From Pseudomonas sp. 31-12 (lineage in GTDB: Bacteria > Pseudomonadota > Gammaproteobacteria > Pseudomonadales > Pseudomonadaceae), in contig NZ_CP029482.1 of NCBI RefSeq assembly GCF_003151075.1, forward strand, positions 2,232,001 to 2,296,000: a stretch of 64,000 nucleotides of DNA. Direction: 5' to 3'. This document shows positions 54,213 through 63,462 of this stretch, piece after piece (the stretch's first letter is position 1; each line of letters begins with the position of its first letter). A program made the translations under genes and the position numbers. The notes beneath the pieces were generated by a model. The model searched no databases. It was not told the origin of the DNA and saw only the letters and a list, made by a program, of their open reading frames with translations.

Positions 54213-54815
54213 ATGAGCTTCAGCCCTTTGATTCGCCAACTGATCGATGCCCTGCGAATTTTGCCGGGTGTCGGTCAGAAAACCGCCCAGCGCATGGCGC
54301 TGCAACTGCTTGAGCGTGATCGCAGCGGTGGTTCGCGACTGGCGTCGGCACTCAGCCAGGCCATGGAAGGGGTGGGCCATTGCCGGTTATGTCGCACGCT
54401 GACCGAAGATGATCTCTGCCCGCAATGTGCCGATACGCGCCGTGACGACACCTTGCTCTGCGTGGTGGAAGGTCCGATGGACGTCTACGCCGTGGAGCAG
54501 ACCGGGTTCCGGGGTCGCTATTTTGTGCTCAAGGGCCATCTCTCGCCGCTCGACGGCCTGGGACCCGAGGCCATTGGCATTCCGCAGCTGTTGGTGCGGA
54601 TTGAAGAGGCGGGCACCTTTACCGAAGTCATCCTGGCGACCAACCCGACGGTGGAAGGTGAGGCGACGGCGCATTACATCGCGCAGTTGCTGAGTAATAA
54701 AGGCCTGGTTGCTTCGCGTATCGCCCACGGTGTGCCGTTGGGGGGTGAGCTGGAACTGGTGGATGGCGGGACGTTGGCGCATTCGTTTGCGGGGCGTAAG
54801 CCGATCGCTTTGTAA
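54213..54815 (+). CDS. recR: Recombination protein RecR
   Basis: 200 aa. Acts with RecF and RecO to load RecA at gaps. An HhH motif ([17 protein letters not shown], about 17-33), a Cys4 zinc finger (CRLC...CPQC, about 57-72) and a Toprim domain ([15 protein letters not shown], then [14 protein letters not shown]). Full length, 65 bases after the curA-like gene. Confidence 0.97.
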   Translation: MSFSPLIRQLIDALRILPGVGQKTAQRMALQLLERDRSGGSRLASALSQAMEGVGHCRLCRTLTEDDLCPQCADTRRDDTLLCVVEGPMDVYAVEQTGFRGRYFVLKGHLSPLDGLGPEAIGIPQLLVRIEEAGTFTEVILATNPTVEGEATAHYIAQLLSNKGLVASRIAHGVPLGGELELVDGGTLAHSFAGRKPIAL

Positions 54816-54837
54816 TGTGCGTTGTTTGGGTTGACGC

Positions 54838-54914
54838 CTTCGCGAGCAAGCCCGCTCCCACAGGGGGTTCGCATACGCCGAAAGTCCAGTGTGGGAGCGG
54901 GCTTGCTCGCGAAG
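54838..54914. repeat. REP pair
   Basis: CTTCGCGAGCAAGCCCGCTCCCACA and TGTGGGAGCGGGCTTGCTCGCGAAG, perfect inverse partners, between recR and the acyl-CoA dehydrogenase gene. Confidence 0.9.
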
Positions 54915-55005
54915 GGTGCGACTCGGTCCAGCTGATTCACACAATCCTGTTGAAAACCAAGCAAGCGCTCGGTTAACTTCGCTGAACCTTCAGTGGAGTT
55001 CGCCG

Positions 55006-56154
55006 ATGCCTGCCTTCCAGGAATACTTCGATCCCAGCCACCAATTGGTCCGTGACAGCGTCAGACGTTTCGTCGAACGCGAGATCCTTCCGGACATTGA
55101 CCAGTGGGAAGAAGCTGAAAGCTTTCCCCGCGAGCTCTATCTCAAGGCCGGTGCGGCGGGCATCCTGGGGATCGGTTATCCCGAATCTTTGGGCGGCAGC
55201 CACGAAGGCGACCTGTTCGCCAAGGTCGCGGCCAGCGAAGAACTGATGCGTTGCGGCTCTGGCGGTCTGGTGGCCGGCCTCGGTTCGCTGGACATCGGCC
55301 TGCCGCCGATACTCAAGTGGGCCAGTCCCGAAGTCCGTGACCGCGTCGTGCCGCCAGTGCTGGCCGGCGAGAAGATCAGCGCGCTGGCGGTCACCGAACC
55401 CAGCGGCGGCTCCGACGTCGCCAACCTGCAAACCCGTGCTGTGCGTGACGGTGATTTCTACCGGGTCAGCGGCAACAAGACCTTTATCACCAGCGGTGTG
55501 CGCGCGGATTTCTATACCGTTGCGGTGCGTACCGGCGAGCCGGGTTTCGGCGGAATCAGTCTGCTCCTGATAGAAAAGGGCACACCGGGTTTCACCGTAG
55601 GGCGGCAGTTGAAGAAAATGGGCTGGTGGGCGTCGGATACCGCCGAATTGTTCTTCGACGATTGCCGGGTGCCTGTAGGAAATCTGATTGGCGCCGAGAA
55701 CATGGGCTTCGCCTGCATCATGGGTAACTTCCAGAGCGAACGCCTGGCGTTGGCGTTGATGGCCAACATGACGGCGCAGTTGGCGCTGGAGGAAAGCCTG
55801 AAATGGGCGCGTCAGCGTGAAGCCTTTGGCAAACCCATCGGCAAATTCCAGGTGCTCAAGCACCGCCTCGCGGAAATGGCTACGGCGTTGGAGGTGTCGC
55901 GGGAGTTCACTTACCGTCAGGCGGCGAAAATGGCGGCGGGGCAGAGCGTGATCAAGGAGATTTCCATGGCGAAGAATTTTGCGACGGACACGGCTGACCG
56001 AATTACCACGGATGCGGTGCAGATTTTGGGTGGTTTGGGTTACATGCGTGAAAGCCTGGTGGAGCGGTTGTATCGGGATAACCGGATTCTGTCGATCGGT
56101 GGCGGGACGCGGGAAGTGATGAACGAAATCATCAGCAAGCAGATGGGGCTTTAA
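55006..56154 (+). CDS. Acyl-CoA dehydrogenase family protein
   Basis: 382 aa, the usual length. FAD-dependent oxidation of acyl-CoA thioesters. Motifs: ALAVTEPSGGSDVANLQTRA (FAD and substrate), SERLALALMANMTAQLALEESLKWARQREAFGKPI, and near the end AVQILGGLGYMRE...YRDNRILSIGGGTREVMNEII. Substrate chain length cannot be told. The start at 55006 (MPAFQEYFDPSHQLVRDSVRRF) fits the family; upstream in-frame codons come from the REP pair. Confidence 0.93.
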   Translation: MPAFQEYFDPSHQLVRDSVRRFVEREILPDIDQWEEAESFPRELYLKAGAAGILGIGYPESLGGSHEGDLFAKVAASEELMRCGSGGLVAGLGSLDIGLPPILKWASPEVRDRVVPPVLAGEKISALAVTEPSGGSDVANLQTRAVRDGDFYRVSGNKTFITSGVRADFYTVAVRTGEPGFGGISLLLIEKGTPGFTVGRQLKKMGWWASDTAELFFDDCRVPVGNLIGAENMGFACIMGNFQSERLALALMANMTAQLALEESLKWARQREAFGKPIGKFQVLKHRLAEMATALEVSREFTYRQAAKMAAGQSVIKEISMAKNFATDTADRITTDAVQILGGLGYMRESLVERLYRDNRILSIGGGTREVMNEIISKQMGL

Positions 56155-56179
56155 GTCCTGCGGTGTTGAGGATGGCGCT

Positions 56180-56260
56180 TTCGCGAGCAAGCCCGCTTCC
56201 ACATTAGACCGCGTCCGTTTGGGCAACTCGATCAATTGTGGGAGCGGGATTGCTCGCGAA
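56180..56260. repeat. REP pair
   Basis: TTCGCGAGCAAGCCCGCTTCCACA and TGTGGGAGCGGGATTGCTCGCGAA, inverse partners with single changes, between the convergent acyl-CoA dehydrogenase and apt genes. Confidence 0.85.
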
Positions 56261-56280
56261 GAGGCCCTTGAGAACGCCGC

Positions 56281-56829
56281 TTACTTCTCGCTCAACGAAA
56301 ACTGCGTCAGGCAAAAAGTCGCAATCCCCATCTCTTTCAGCCGTTGCGACCCACCCAGCTCGGGCAGATCAATAATCGCCGCCGCTTCATGAACCCGTGC
56401 GCCCATGCGCCGGATCAGGTTCGTCGCTGCGATCAGCGTGCCGCCGGTGGCGATCAAATCATCAAACATCACCACCGAGTCGCCTTCGCACAAGCTGTCG
56501 GCGTGTACTTCGAGAAAGGCTTCACCGTATTCGGTCGCATAACCTTCGGATAACACGTCGGCCGGCAGTTTGCCTTGCTTGCGGAACAGCACCAACGGCT
56601 TGTTCAACTGATAGGCCAGGATCGAGCCGATGAGGAAACCACGGGCATCCATCGCCCCGATGTGCGTGAAGTCCGCCTCGACATAACGATGGGCGAAGCT
56701 GTCCATCACCAGGCGCAGGGCCGTGGGCGACTGGAACAACGGCGTAATGTCGCGAAAGATCACGCCCGGCTTCGGGAAGTCGATCACGGGACGGATGAGG
56801 GATTTGATGTCGAAGGCGTCAAAGGCCAT
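56281..56829 (-). CDS. apt: Adenine phosphoribosyltransferase
   Basis: 182 aa. Salvages adenine to AMP with PRPP. The PRPP-binding loop [17 protein letters not shown] is at about 122-138 and the family N-terminal region [22 protein letters not shown] is clear. Full length and monocistronic. Confidence 0.96.
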   Translation of the reverse strand: MAFDAFDIKSLIRPVIDFPKPGVIFRDITPLFQSPTALRLVMDSFAHRYVEADFTHIGAMDARGFLIGSILAYQLNKPLVLFRKQGKLPADVLSEGYATEYGEAFLEVHADSLCEGDSVVMFDDLIATGGTLIAATNLIRRMGARVHEAAAIIDLPELGGSQRLKEMGIATFCLTQFSLSEK

Positions 56830-56908
56830 GGTCGAAGAATCCTGGCAGGCTGCAAACGTCGCAGTATAACGGCGGCTGAACCGTTTCGCTCAGCCGCAAT
56901 CGCCAGAA

Positions 56909-57643
56909 TCAGCCTTCGAGGGAACCACCGGCCAAGGCGCAGAGCTGGATCGGGTCGAGGATGTGGATTTCCTTGCCCTCGGCGGCGATCAGTTCGTTTT
57001 GCTGGAAGCGCGTGAACACCCTGGACACGGTTTCCACCGCCAGGCCCAGGTAATTGCCGATTTCGTTGCGCGACATGCTCAGGCGGAACTGATTGGCCGA
57101 GAAACCCCGCGCGCGAAAGCGTGCCGAGAGGTTGACCAGGAATGTAGCGATGCGCTCGTCGGCGGTTTTCTTCGACAGCAGCAACATCATTTGTTGATCG
57201 TCACGAATCTCGCGGCTCATCACTCGCATCAACTGACGGCGCAGTTGCGGCAGTTGCAGGGCCAGTTCGTCGAGGCGTTCGAAAGGGATTTCGCACACCG
57301 ACGTGGTTTCCAGGGCTTGCGCCGAAACCGGATGCTTCTCAGTGTCCATGCCCGACAGGCCGACCAGTTCGCTTGGCAGGTGGAAACCGGTGAGCTGTTC
57401 TTCACCGCCATCGCTCAGGCTGAAGGTCTTGAGAGCCCCAGAGCGAACTGCATAAACGGAATCGAAGGTGTCGCCCTGGCGGAACAGGAACTCGCCTTTT
57501 TTCAGCGGACGACCCCGTTTGACGATTTCGTCCAACGCTTCCATGTCTTCCAGATTCAGAGAAAGTGGCAAGCAGAGGGGGGCCAGGCTGCAATCCTTGC
57601 AATGGGCCTGGCTGTGAGCGCGCAGTTTTACTGGCTCGGACAT
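56909..57643 (-). CDS. anr: ANR, oxygen-sensing FNR/CRP-family regulator
   Basis: 244 aa. Four cysteines for the oxygen-labile [4Fe-4S] cluster are present: Cys15, Cys18 and Cys24 in [11 protein letters not shown], and Cys117 in TSVCEIPF. A cyclic-nucleotide-type beta-roll follows, then a C-terminal helix-turn-helix with the FNR recognition sequence [20 protein letters not shown]. It activates low-oxygen genes such as hemN next door. The start at 57643 gives [14 protein letters not shown]. Confidence 0.96.
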   Translation of the reverse strand: MSEPVKLRAHSQAHCKDCSLAPLCLPLSLNLEDMEALDEIVKRGRPLKKGEFLFRQGDTFDSVYAVRSGALKTFSLSDGGEEQLTGFHLPSELVGLSGMDTEKHPVSAQALETTSVCEIPFERLDELALQLPQLRRQLMRVMSREIRDDQQMMLLLSKKTADERIATFLVNLSARFRARGFSANQFRLSMSRNEIGNYLGLAVETVSRVFTRFQQNELIAAEGKEIHILDPIQLCALAGGSLEG

Positions 57644-57772
57644 TTCTTCAATCCTTGTGGGAAAACACACATAAGCCGTAAGGGTAACTCACGGGAGGAC
57701 ATTCAGGCACGCGGCGATTTTGCCGCAGGGTCGTAAAGCCAGCATTTTGCTAACCGGCAAGTGAGCTGATGA

Positions 57773-59158
57773 CTAGATCACTCGCGAAAACCGCTGGTGA
57801 TTGTGCTGTTGCAAATAGGCATCGAACACCATGCACACCGAACGCACCAGCAAGCGACCGGCGGGCAGTACGCTGATCCGCTCGTTGTCGAGGCTGATCA
57901 AACCGTCATCGGCCATGGTCTGTAGCTGAGGCCACAGTTCACCGAAGTAACCGCGAAAATCGATGTTGAAGGCCTGTTCGATGTCCGCGAACTCCAGGTT
58001 GAACGTGCAGATCAACTGTTGAATCACCGCCCGTCGCACGCGGTCATCGGCGTTGCACAGCAAACCACGGCTGGTGGCCAGTTGGGCGGAGGCCAGCGTG
58101 TTCTGATACTGATTCAGATCGCTGTTGTTCTGGCAGTAGAGGTCGCCGATCTGACTGATGGCCGACACCCCCAGCCCGATCAAATCGCAATGGCCGTGAG
58201 TGGTGTAGCCCTGAAAGTTACGTTGCAGGGTCGATTCTTCCTGGGCAATCGCCAGCTCATCGTCGGGCAAGGCGAAGTGGTCCATGCCGATGTAGCGGTA
58301 ACCGGCAGCGGTCAGTTGTTCGATGGTGCGCTGGAGCATTTCCAGCTTCTGCGCCGGCGTCGGCAACTCGTTGCTGTTGATCCGCCGCTGCGGCATGAAG
58401 CGTTCCGGCAGGTGCGCGTAGTTGAATACCGAGAGCCGATCCGGTTGCAGCGCGATGACTTCGTCGACCGTGCGGGCGAAGTTGTCTGGAGTCTGCTTCG
58501 GCAAGCCGTAGATCAGGTCGATGTTGATCGAACGAAATTGCAGGGTCCGGGCGGCGTCGATCACGGCGCGGGTTTCTTCCAGGCTTTGCAGGCGATTGAC
58601 CGCCCGTTGCACCGCCGGGTCGAGGTCTTGCAGGCCAATGCTGACCCGATTGAAGCCCAGTTCGCGGAGCAGGCCCATGGTCGACCAATCGGCTTCACGC
58701 GGGTCGATCTCGATGCCGTAGTCGCCGGAATCGTCGTCCAGCAGGTTGAAGTGCTTGCGCAGATGAGCCATCAACTGGCGCAGTTCGTCGTGGCTGAGAA
58801 AAGTCGGGGTGCCGCCGCCGAAGTGCAGTTGCTCGACTTTCTGAGCCGGGTCGAGGTGGCAGGCGATCAGCTGGATTTCCTGCTCAAGGCGCTGCAAATA
58901 GGGCAGGGCGCGGCCACGGTCCTTGGTGATGACTTTGTTGCAGGCGCAGTAGTAGCAAATGTTCGCGCAGAACGGCACGTGCACGTACAGCGACAACGGG
59001 CGCAGTGCCTTGCGGCTGTCGCGCAGGGCGTGAAACAGGTCGAAGGTGCCGACCTGTCCGTCGAATTGCACGGCGGTGGGGTAAGAGGTGTAGCGCGGCC
59101 CCGCCAGGTCGTAACGGCGGATAAGATCAGTGTCCCAACGAATGGCGTCGAGCATCAT
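57773..59158 (-). CDS. hemN: Oxygen-independent coproporphyrinogen III dehydrogenase
   Basis: 461 aa. Radical SAM enzyme of heme synthesis under low oxygen. The cluster motif C-x3-C-x2-C is at Cys64, Cys68 and Cys71 (PFCANICYYCACNK); GGGTPTFL and the C-terminal HemN domain follow. Starts at 59158 (MMLDAIRWDTDL) or one codon later. A perfect ANR box (59223-59236) lies 65 bases upstream, and anr is the next gene downstream. Confidence 0.97.
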   Translation of the reverse strand: MMLDAIRWDTDLIRRYDLAGPRYTSYPTAVQFDGQVGTFDLFHALRDSRKALRPLSLYVHVPFCANICYYCACNKVITKDRGRALPYLQRLEQEIQLIACHLDPAQKVEQLHFGGGTPTFLSHDELRQLMAHLRKHFNLLDDDSGDYGIEIDPREADWSTMGLLRELGFNRVSIGLQDLDPAVQRAVNRLQSLEETRAVIDAARTLQFRSINIDLIYGLPKQTPDNFARTVDEVIALQPDRLSVFNYAHLPERFMPQRRINSNELPTPAQKLEMLQRTIEQLTAAGYRYIGMDHFALPDDELAIAQEESTLQRNFQGYTTHGHCDLIGLGVSAISQIGDLYCQNNSDLNQYQNTLASAQLATSRGLLCNADDRVRRAVIQQLICTFNLEFADIEQAFNIDFRGYFGELWPQLQTMADDGLISLDNERISVLPAGRLLVRSVCMVFDAYLQQHNHQRFSRVI

Positions 59159-59222
59159 GCGGGCATTCCCCCGGATAGGCTGGCAGTGTCAGCGAGTCTA
59201 TGGGGTGGGGCGGCGGGGCATC

Positions 59223-59236
59223 TTGATTTGCATCAA
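59223..59236 (-). promoter_or_regulatory. ANR/FNR box upstream of hemN
   Basis: TTGATTTGCATCAA matches the consensus TTGAT-N4-ATCAA exactly. Its centre is about 71 bases before the hemN start codon, consistent with activation at about -40. Confidence 0.88.
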
Positions 59237-59263
59237 CGGTCATCGGTGGCCGCGGGTGGTTTT

Positions 59264-59367
59264 GTGGCGAGGGAGCTTGCTCCCGCTGGACTGCGCAGCA
59301 GTCCCCCTCTTTTCGGGTAAAGGGTGGGGCCGCTTCGCGCCCCAACGGGAGCAAGCTCCCTCGCCAC
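59264..59367. repeat. REPIN
   Basis: GTGGCGAGGGAGCTTGCTCCCGC and GGGAGCAAGCTCCCTCGCCAC in inverse orientation, between hemN and the TauE-like gene. Confidence 0.9.
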
Positions 59368-59371
59368 AGGT

Positions 59372-60055
59372 TTAGTGCCCCATGAGCCAATGCTGATGCG
59401 GCCCCGGCAAGGTCCAGATTCCGAACACCATCACCAGCAACCCACCCGTCATCCGCACATACCGTTTGCGCAACAACGCCGTGACCCGCTCCGCCGCGAG
59501 CCCCGTGGCCAGCAGCACCGGCCAGGTGCCGAGCCCGAACGCGAGCATCAGCAGCGCACTGTCCAGCGCATTGCCCTGGCTCGCCGCCCACAGCAACGTG
59601 CTGTAAACCAACCCGCACGGCAGCCAGCCCCACAGTGCGCCCAGCAGCAACGCGCGGGGCAGGCTCGATACCGGCAGCAGTTTGTTGGCAACCGGCTGGA
59701 TATGCCGCCACAGGCCGCGACCGAGGCTTTCGATGCGGGTCAGGCCGCTCCACCAGCCGGCGAGGTACAGGCCCATGGCGATCAATAGCAATCCGGCAAT
59801 CACGCGCATGAACATGGCCGCCGGACTGTTGGCGACCGCCCAGCCCGCCAGGCCGATCAGAAGACCGGCCGTCGCATAGCTGAGAATTCGCCCCAGGTTG
59901 TACGCCAGCAACAGTCGAAAACGCCGGCTGCGTTGCTCCTTGGGAATCGCCAGGGTCAACGCGCCCATCAGGCCGCCGCACATGCCCAGGCAATGCCCGC
60001 CGCCGAGCAGGCCGAGAATCACCGCAGACACCAGCAGTGGCGCCAACTCAAGCAT
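59372..60055 (-). CDS. TauE/SafE-like (DsbD-type) membrane protein of the cco cluster
   Basis: 227 aa with six hydrophobic segments. GGGHCLGMCGGLMGAL (about 18-33) and WGWLPCGLVYSTLLWA (about 140-155) carry paired Cys residues as in DsbD/CcdA and UreH-like proteins. This family follows ccoGHIS in many Pseudomonas and is thought to help copper delivery or thiol chemistry in oxidase assembly. Overlaps the ccoS stop by eight bases, so translationally coupled. Confidence 0.85.
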   Translation of the reverse strand: MLELAPLLVSAVILGLLGGGHCLGMCGGLMGALTLAIPKEQRSRRFRLLLAYNLGRILSYATAGLLIGLAGWAVANSPAAMFMRVIAGLLLIAMGLYLAGWWSGLTRIESLGRGLWRHIQPVANKLLPVSSLPRALLLGALWGWLPCGLVYSTLLWAASQGNALDSALLMLAFGLGTWPVLLATGLAAERVTALLRKRYVRMTGGLLVMVFGIWTLPGPHQHWLMGH

Positions 60056-60266
60056 GAGGCGGCGCCTTGTCGTCCGGTTTGGCCGGATGGCCGCTGGCTT
60101 CGTCGACCGCGGCCTTGTGGTTCGGGTCCTGGTCGTCGAACAGAATGCTGTGGGCCGGGCCGTCGAGGTCGTCGTACTGACCGCTGTCGACCGCCCAGAA
60201 GAAGATAAAGATAGCGATGGCCACGATCAGCAGCGCGGCCGGGATCATCACGTAGAGAGCTGGCAT
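60048..60266 (-). CDS. ccoS: CcoS, cbb3 oxidase maturation protein
   Basis: 72 aa. One N-terminal membrane segment (MPALYVMIPAALLIVAIAIFIFFWAV) followed by DSGQYDDLDGPAHSILFDDQ, the hallmark of CcoS. Required in relatives for cofactor insertion into cbb3 cytochrome oxidase. Follows ccoI by 22 bases. Confidence 0.95.
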   Translation of the reverse strand: MPALYVMIPAALLIVAIAIFIFFWAVDSGQYDDLDGPAHSILFDDQDPNHKAAVDEASGHPAKPDDKAPPHA

Positions 60267-60288
60267 CTGGACTCCATGCCCGCGCGGC

Positions 60289-62739
60289 TCAGGCCGGCAG
60301 CGGGCGGGTTTCTGGCGTGGTGTGGGCGGCAGGCGCGCTCGGCAGGCGAGTCAGGCGCAGGGCGTTCAGCACCACGGTCAACGAACTGATGGACATGCCG
60401 ACCGCAGCCCACACCGGGGTGATCCAGCCGAGGGCGGCGAACGGCAACATGAGGCCATTGTACAGCCCGGCCCACAGCAGGTTCTCGATGATTACCCGGC
60501 GGGTGCGCCGCGCCAGGCTGAAGGCTTGCACCAGCGCATCGAGACGGTTGGACAGCAACACCGCATCGGCACTGGTTTTCGCTAGATCGGTGGCCGAACC
60601 CATCGCCACGCTGATGTCGGCAGCGGCCAGCACCGGCACGTCATTGACCCCGTCACCGAGCATCAACACCTTGCGGCCTTCCTTGTGCAGCTGTTGCAGG
60701 ACCTGCAATTTGTCATCGGGGCGCAAACCGCCCCGGGCTTCGTCGATGCCCAGTTCGGCGGCGACGCTGGCGACCATTGGCGAGGTATCGCCCGACAGCA
60801 GCAATGTGCGCCAGCCACGGGCCTTGCAGGCTTCCACTAGTGCCGGCGCATCGGCGCGCAAACGGTCATCGAGGACAAACCACGCCAGTGGCCCTTGGCT
60901 GTCGCCGAGCAGCAGCCACTGACCCGCTTCGTCGGGCATCACCGGCACGGCGGCGCCACTGAGTTCGCAGACGAAACCCGGCTGGCCAATGCGCAGGCGC
61001 TGCGTGCCGACCAAACCTTCGAGGCCCAGCCCCGGCGTGCTGAGGACTTCTTCGGCCGCCAGCGGCGCCCGGCCAAATGCGCGGGCGATCGGGTGTTCGG
61101 AACGGTTTTCCAGCGCGGCGGCGAGACTCAGGCATTGATCGCTGTCGAGTGCGCCGAGCGGGCGGATCGAACGCAAGGCCAATCGACCTTCGGTCAACGT
61201 GCCGGTCTTGTCGAAAATCACCGTGTCGATCTGGTTCAGACCTTCCAGCACATGACCGCGGGTCAGCAGTAAACCGAGTTTATGCAGCGTGCCGGTGGCG
61301 GCGGTGAGGGCGGTCGGTGTGGCCAGCGACAAGGCGCACGGGCACGTCGCAACCAGCATCGCCAGAACAATCCAGAAGGCTCGTGACGAATCCAGTTCCC
61401 ACCACAACAGGCCAATCGCCGCTGCCGCGATCAATGACAGCAACAGGAACCATTGCGCGGCGCGGTCGGCGATTTCCGCCAGTCGCGGCTTCTCGGCCTG
61501 AGCGCGGTCCAGCAGACGGACGATGGCTGACAGCCGCGTGTCCTGACCCAGCGCCAAGACTTCCACGGTCAACGCGCCTTCGACGTTCAAGGTGCCGGCG
61601 GTGACCGCATCGCCCTGGGTGCGCGGTTGCGGCAGGTATTCGCCGGTCAGCAGCGATTCGTCGATGCTCGACTGGCCATCGAGGATCTTGCCGTCGGCCG
61701 GCAGGATAGCGCCCGGGTGCACCAGCACTTGATCGCCGACACGCAACTCACTAAGCAGGATCCGCTCGCTCTGGCCGTCGGAGCTCAGGCGCAGGCACGA
61801 AGCAGGTAACAGGTTTACAAGCTGTGCGGTAGCGGCGGCGGTGCGTTCGCGGGCGCGACGTTCCAGATAACGCCCGGCCAGCAAGAACAGCGCGAACATC
61901 CCTACGGCATCGAAATACAGCTCGCCGACGCCGGTGATCGAGGTCCAGATCCCGGCGATGTAGGCACTGCCGATTGCCAGCGACACCGACACATCCATGG
62001 TCAGGTGGCGGGTGCGCAAATCGCGCATCGCCCCTTTGAAAAACGGCGCACAGCTGTAGAACACGATCGGTGTGGTGAGGAACAGCGCGACCCAGCGCAG
62101 GATGGTGTGCAGCTCGGGGCTGAGGTCGATATTGAATTCCGGCCAGGTGGCCATGGTCGCCATCATCGCCTGGAACCACAGCAGTCCGGCGACACCGAGT
62201 TGGCGCAAGGCCAGGCGGTTTTCGCTGGCCAGTTGTTCGCTGGCGCGGTCGGCTTGATAGGGGTGTGCGGCGTAGCCGATGTGGCGCAATTCGCTGAGCA
62301 CCTGGCTCAACGGCAATTGCGCGTCGGCCCAGCGTACGTGAAGGCGATGGTTGGACAGGTTCAATCGTGCTTCGGCCACCGCGGGCAAGGCGCGCAGGTG
62401 TTTTTCGATCAACCAGCCGCAGGCGGCGCAGCTGATGCCTTCCATCAACAGGGTGGTTTCGGCGAGTTCGCCGTCGTGGCGCACGAAAGGCTTTTGCACG
62501 TCGGCGCGGTCGTAGAGCGCCAACTCATCCACCAACTGCACCGGCAAGGCTTCGGGGTTGGCCGATGACTCGCTGCGATGCTGGTAATAGCTTTCCAGCC
62601 CACCGGCCACAATCGCCTCAGCCACGGCCTGGCAACCCGGGCAGCAGAACTCGCGGGTTTCACCGAGGACCGCAGCGGTGAAGCGGCTGCCGGCCGGGAC
62701 GGGCAGGGCGCAGTGGTAGCAGGGAGTTGGCGTGGTCAT
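60289..62739 (-). CDS. ccoI: CcoI, copper-translocating P-type ATPase for cbb3 oxidase
   Basis: 816 aa. N-terminal zinc-ribbon-like CYHC...CCPGC, then a heavy-metal-associated domain with GISCAACGW, eight membrane segments, the actuator TGE (LLTGEYLP), the CPC ion site in ATCPCALSLATP, phosphorylation site DKTGTLTEG and the hinge GDGVNDVPVLAAADISVAMG. It supplies copper to the binuclear centre of cbb3 oxidase. The start at 62739 (MTTPTPCYHC) is chosen over two upstream ATGs (62751, 62760) because it directly precedes the first Cys motif. Confidence 0.95.
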   Translation of the reverse strand: MTTPTPCYHCALPVPAGSRFTAAVLGETREFCCPGCQAVAEAIVAGGLESYYQHRSESSANPEALPVQLVDELALYDRADVQKPFVRHDGELAETTLLMEGISCAACGWLIEKHLRALPAVAEARLNLSNHRLHVRWADAQLPLSQVLSELRHIGYAAHPYQADRASEQLASENRLALRQLGVAGLLWFQAMMATMATWPEFNIDLSPELHTILRWVALFLTTPIVFYSCAPFFKGAMRDLRTRHLTMDVSVSLAIGSAYIAGIWTSITGVGELYFDAVGMFALFLLAGRYLERRARERTAAATAQLVNLLPASCLRLSSDGQSERILLSELRVGDQVLVHPGAILPADGKILDGQSSIDESLLTGEYLPQPRTQGDAVTAGTLNVEGALTVEVLALGQDTRLSAIVRLLDRAQAEKPRLAEIADRAAQWFLLLSLIAAAAIGLLWWELDSSRAFWIVLAMLVATCPCALSLATPTALTAATGTLHKLGLLLTRGHVLEGLNQIDTVIFDKTGTLTEGRLALRSIRPLGALDSDQCLSLAAALENRSEHPIARAFGRAPLAAEEVLSTPGLGLEGLVGTQRLRIGQPGFVCELSGAAVPVMPDEAGQWLLLGDSQGPLAWFVLDDRLRADAPALVEACKARGWRTLLLSGDTSPMVASVAAELGIDEARGGLRPDDKLQVLQQLHKEGRKVLMLGDGVNDVPVLAAADISVAMGSATDLAKTSADAVLLSNRLDALVQAFSLARRTRRVIIENLLWAGLYNGLMLPFAALGWITPVWAAVGMSISSLTVVLNALRLTRLPSAPAAHTTPETRPLPA

Positions 62740-62761
62740 GTCTGTTGCCATGAGAACCATT

Positions 62762-62889
62762 GTGGCGAGGGAGCTTGCTCCCGTTCGGCTGCGAAGCAGT
62801 CGCTATTGCGAACTCGCTATGCCTGAAAGAATCGGTTTGCTGGTTTCAGGGGCGCTTCGCACCCCAGCGGGAGCAAGCTCCCTCGCCAC
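62762..62889. repeat. REPIN
   Basis: GTGGCGAGGGAGCTTGCTCCCG and CGGGAGCAAGCTCCCTCGCCAC in inverse orientation, in the gap between ccoH and ccoI, inside what is otherwise one operon. Confidence 0.9.
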
Positions 62890-62911
62890 AGTTGACCGAA
62901 TTCGCTGGATA

Positions 62912-63451
62912 TTACTTCTTCAGGTCTTCCGCGCCTTGCAGCGGCTCGTCACCCAAGAGCAGATCCTTGTCATGGCTGACCAGCTCTTCTTCGAACATGC
63001 GCCAGATGTGGTCGTCCTGAGTGCCCAGCAATTCGACGAAACGACGGCCTTCAACCTTGTCACTCAACTGGCCAATATAGCGGCCCTGTTCAGTTTCGCT
63101 GCGGGCCAGGGTGATCTTGCGATCCTTCTCCGGCTGGGTCGGCGAGATCAGGTTCAGCTCAAGGGTTTTCGGTTGGCTGTTGCCGCTCAGGCGCAAATCG
63201 ACTTCGCCGGTCACATCATCCAGATGAACGCTGGCGCGCAGCAACAGGGTCTGGGCCAGCAGCTCGCGGTCAAGGGAGCGGTTGATGCCTTTGCCGGCCT
63301 CGTAGTAGTTGTCGTTGACCAGGTTGTCCGGGTTGTTCACCGCGATGGTCACCATGGACAAGGTCAGGGTCACGGAACAGGCCAGGATGGCGATGATGAT
63401 CCATGGCCAAAGATGCTTGTACCAAGGGCTTGCGGCGTTTGCTGCGGGCAT
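62912..63451 (-). CDS. ccoH: CcoH (FixH), cbb3 oxidase assembly protein
   Basis: 179 aa. One N-terminal membrane segment (WPWIIIAILACSVTLTLSMVTIAV, about 15-38) followed by NNPDNLVNDNYYEAGKGIN, the FixH signature, and a periplasmic beta domain. Stabilises cbb3 assembly intermediates. The start at 63451 is chosen for its GAGAAG upstream; an in-frame ATG five codons earlier overlaps ccoG. Confidence 0.93.
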   Translation of the reverse strand: MPAANAASPWYKHLWPWIIIAILACSVTLTLSMVTIAVNNPDNLVNDNYYEAGKGINRSLDRELLAQTLLLRASVHLDDVTGEVDLRLSGNSQPKTLELNLISPTQPEKDRKITLARSETEQGRYIGQLSDKVEGRRFVELLGTQDDHIWRMFEEELVSHDKDLLLGDEPLQGAEDLKK

Positions 63452-63462
63452 GATCACTTCTC

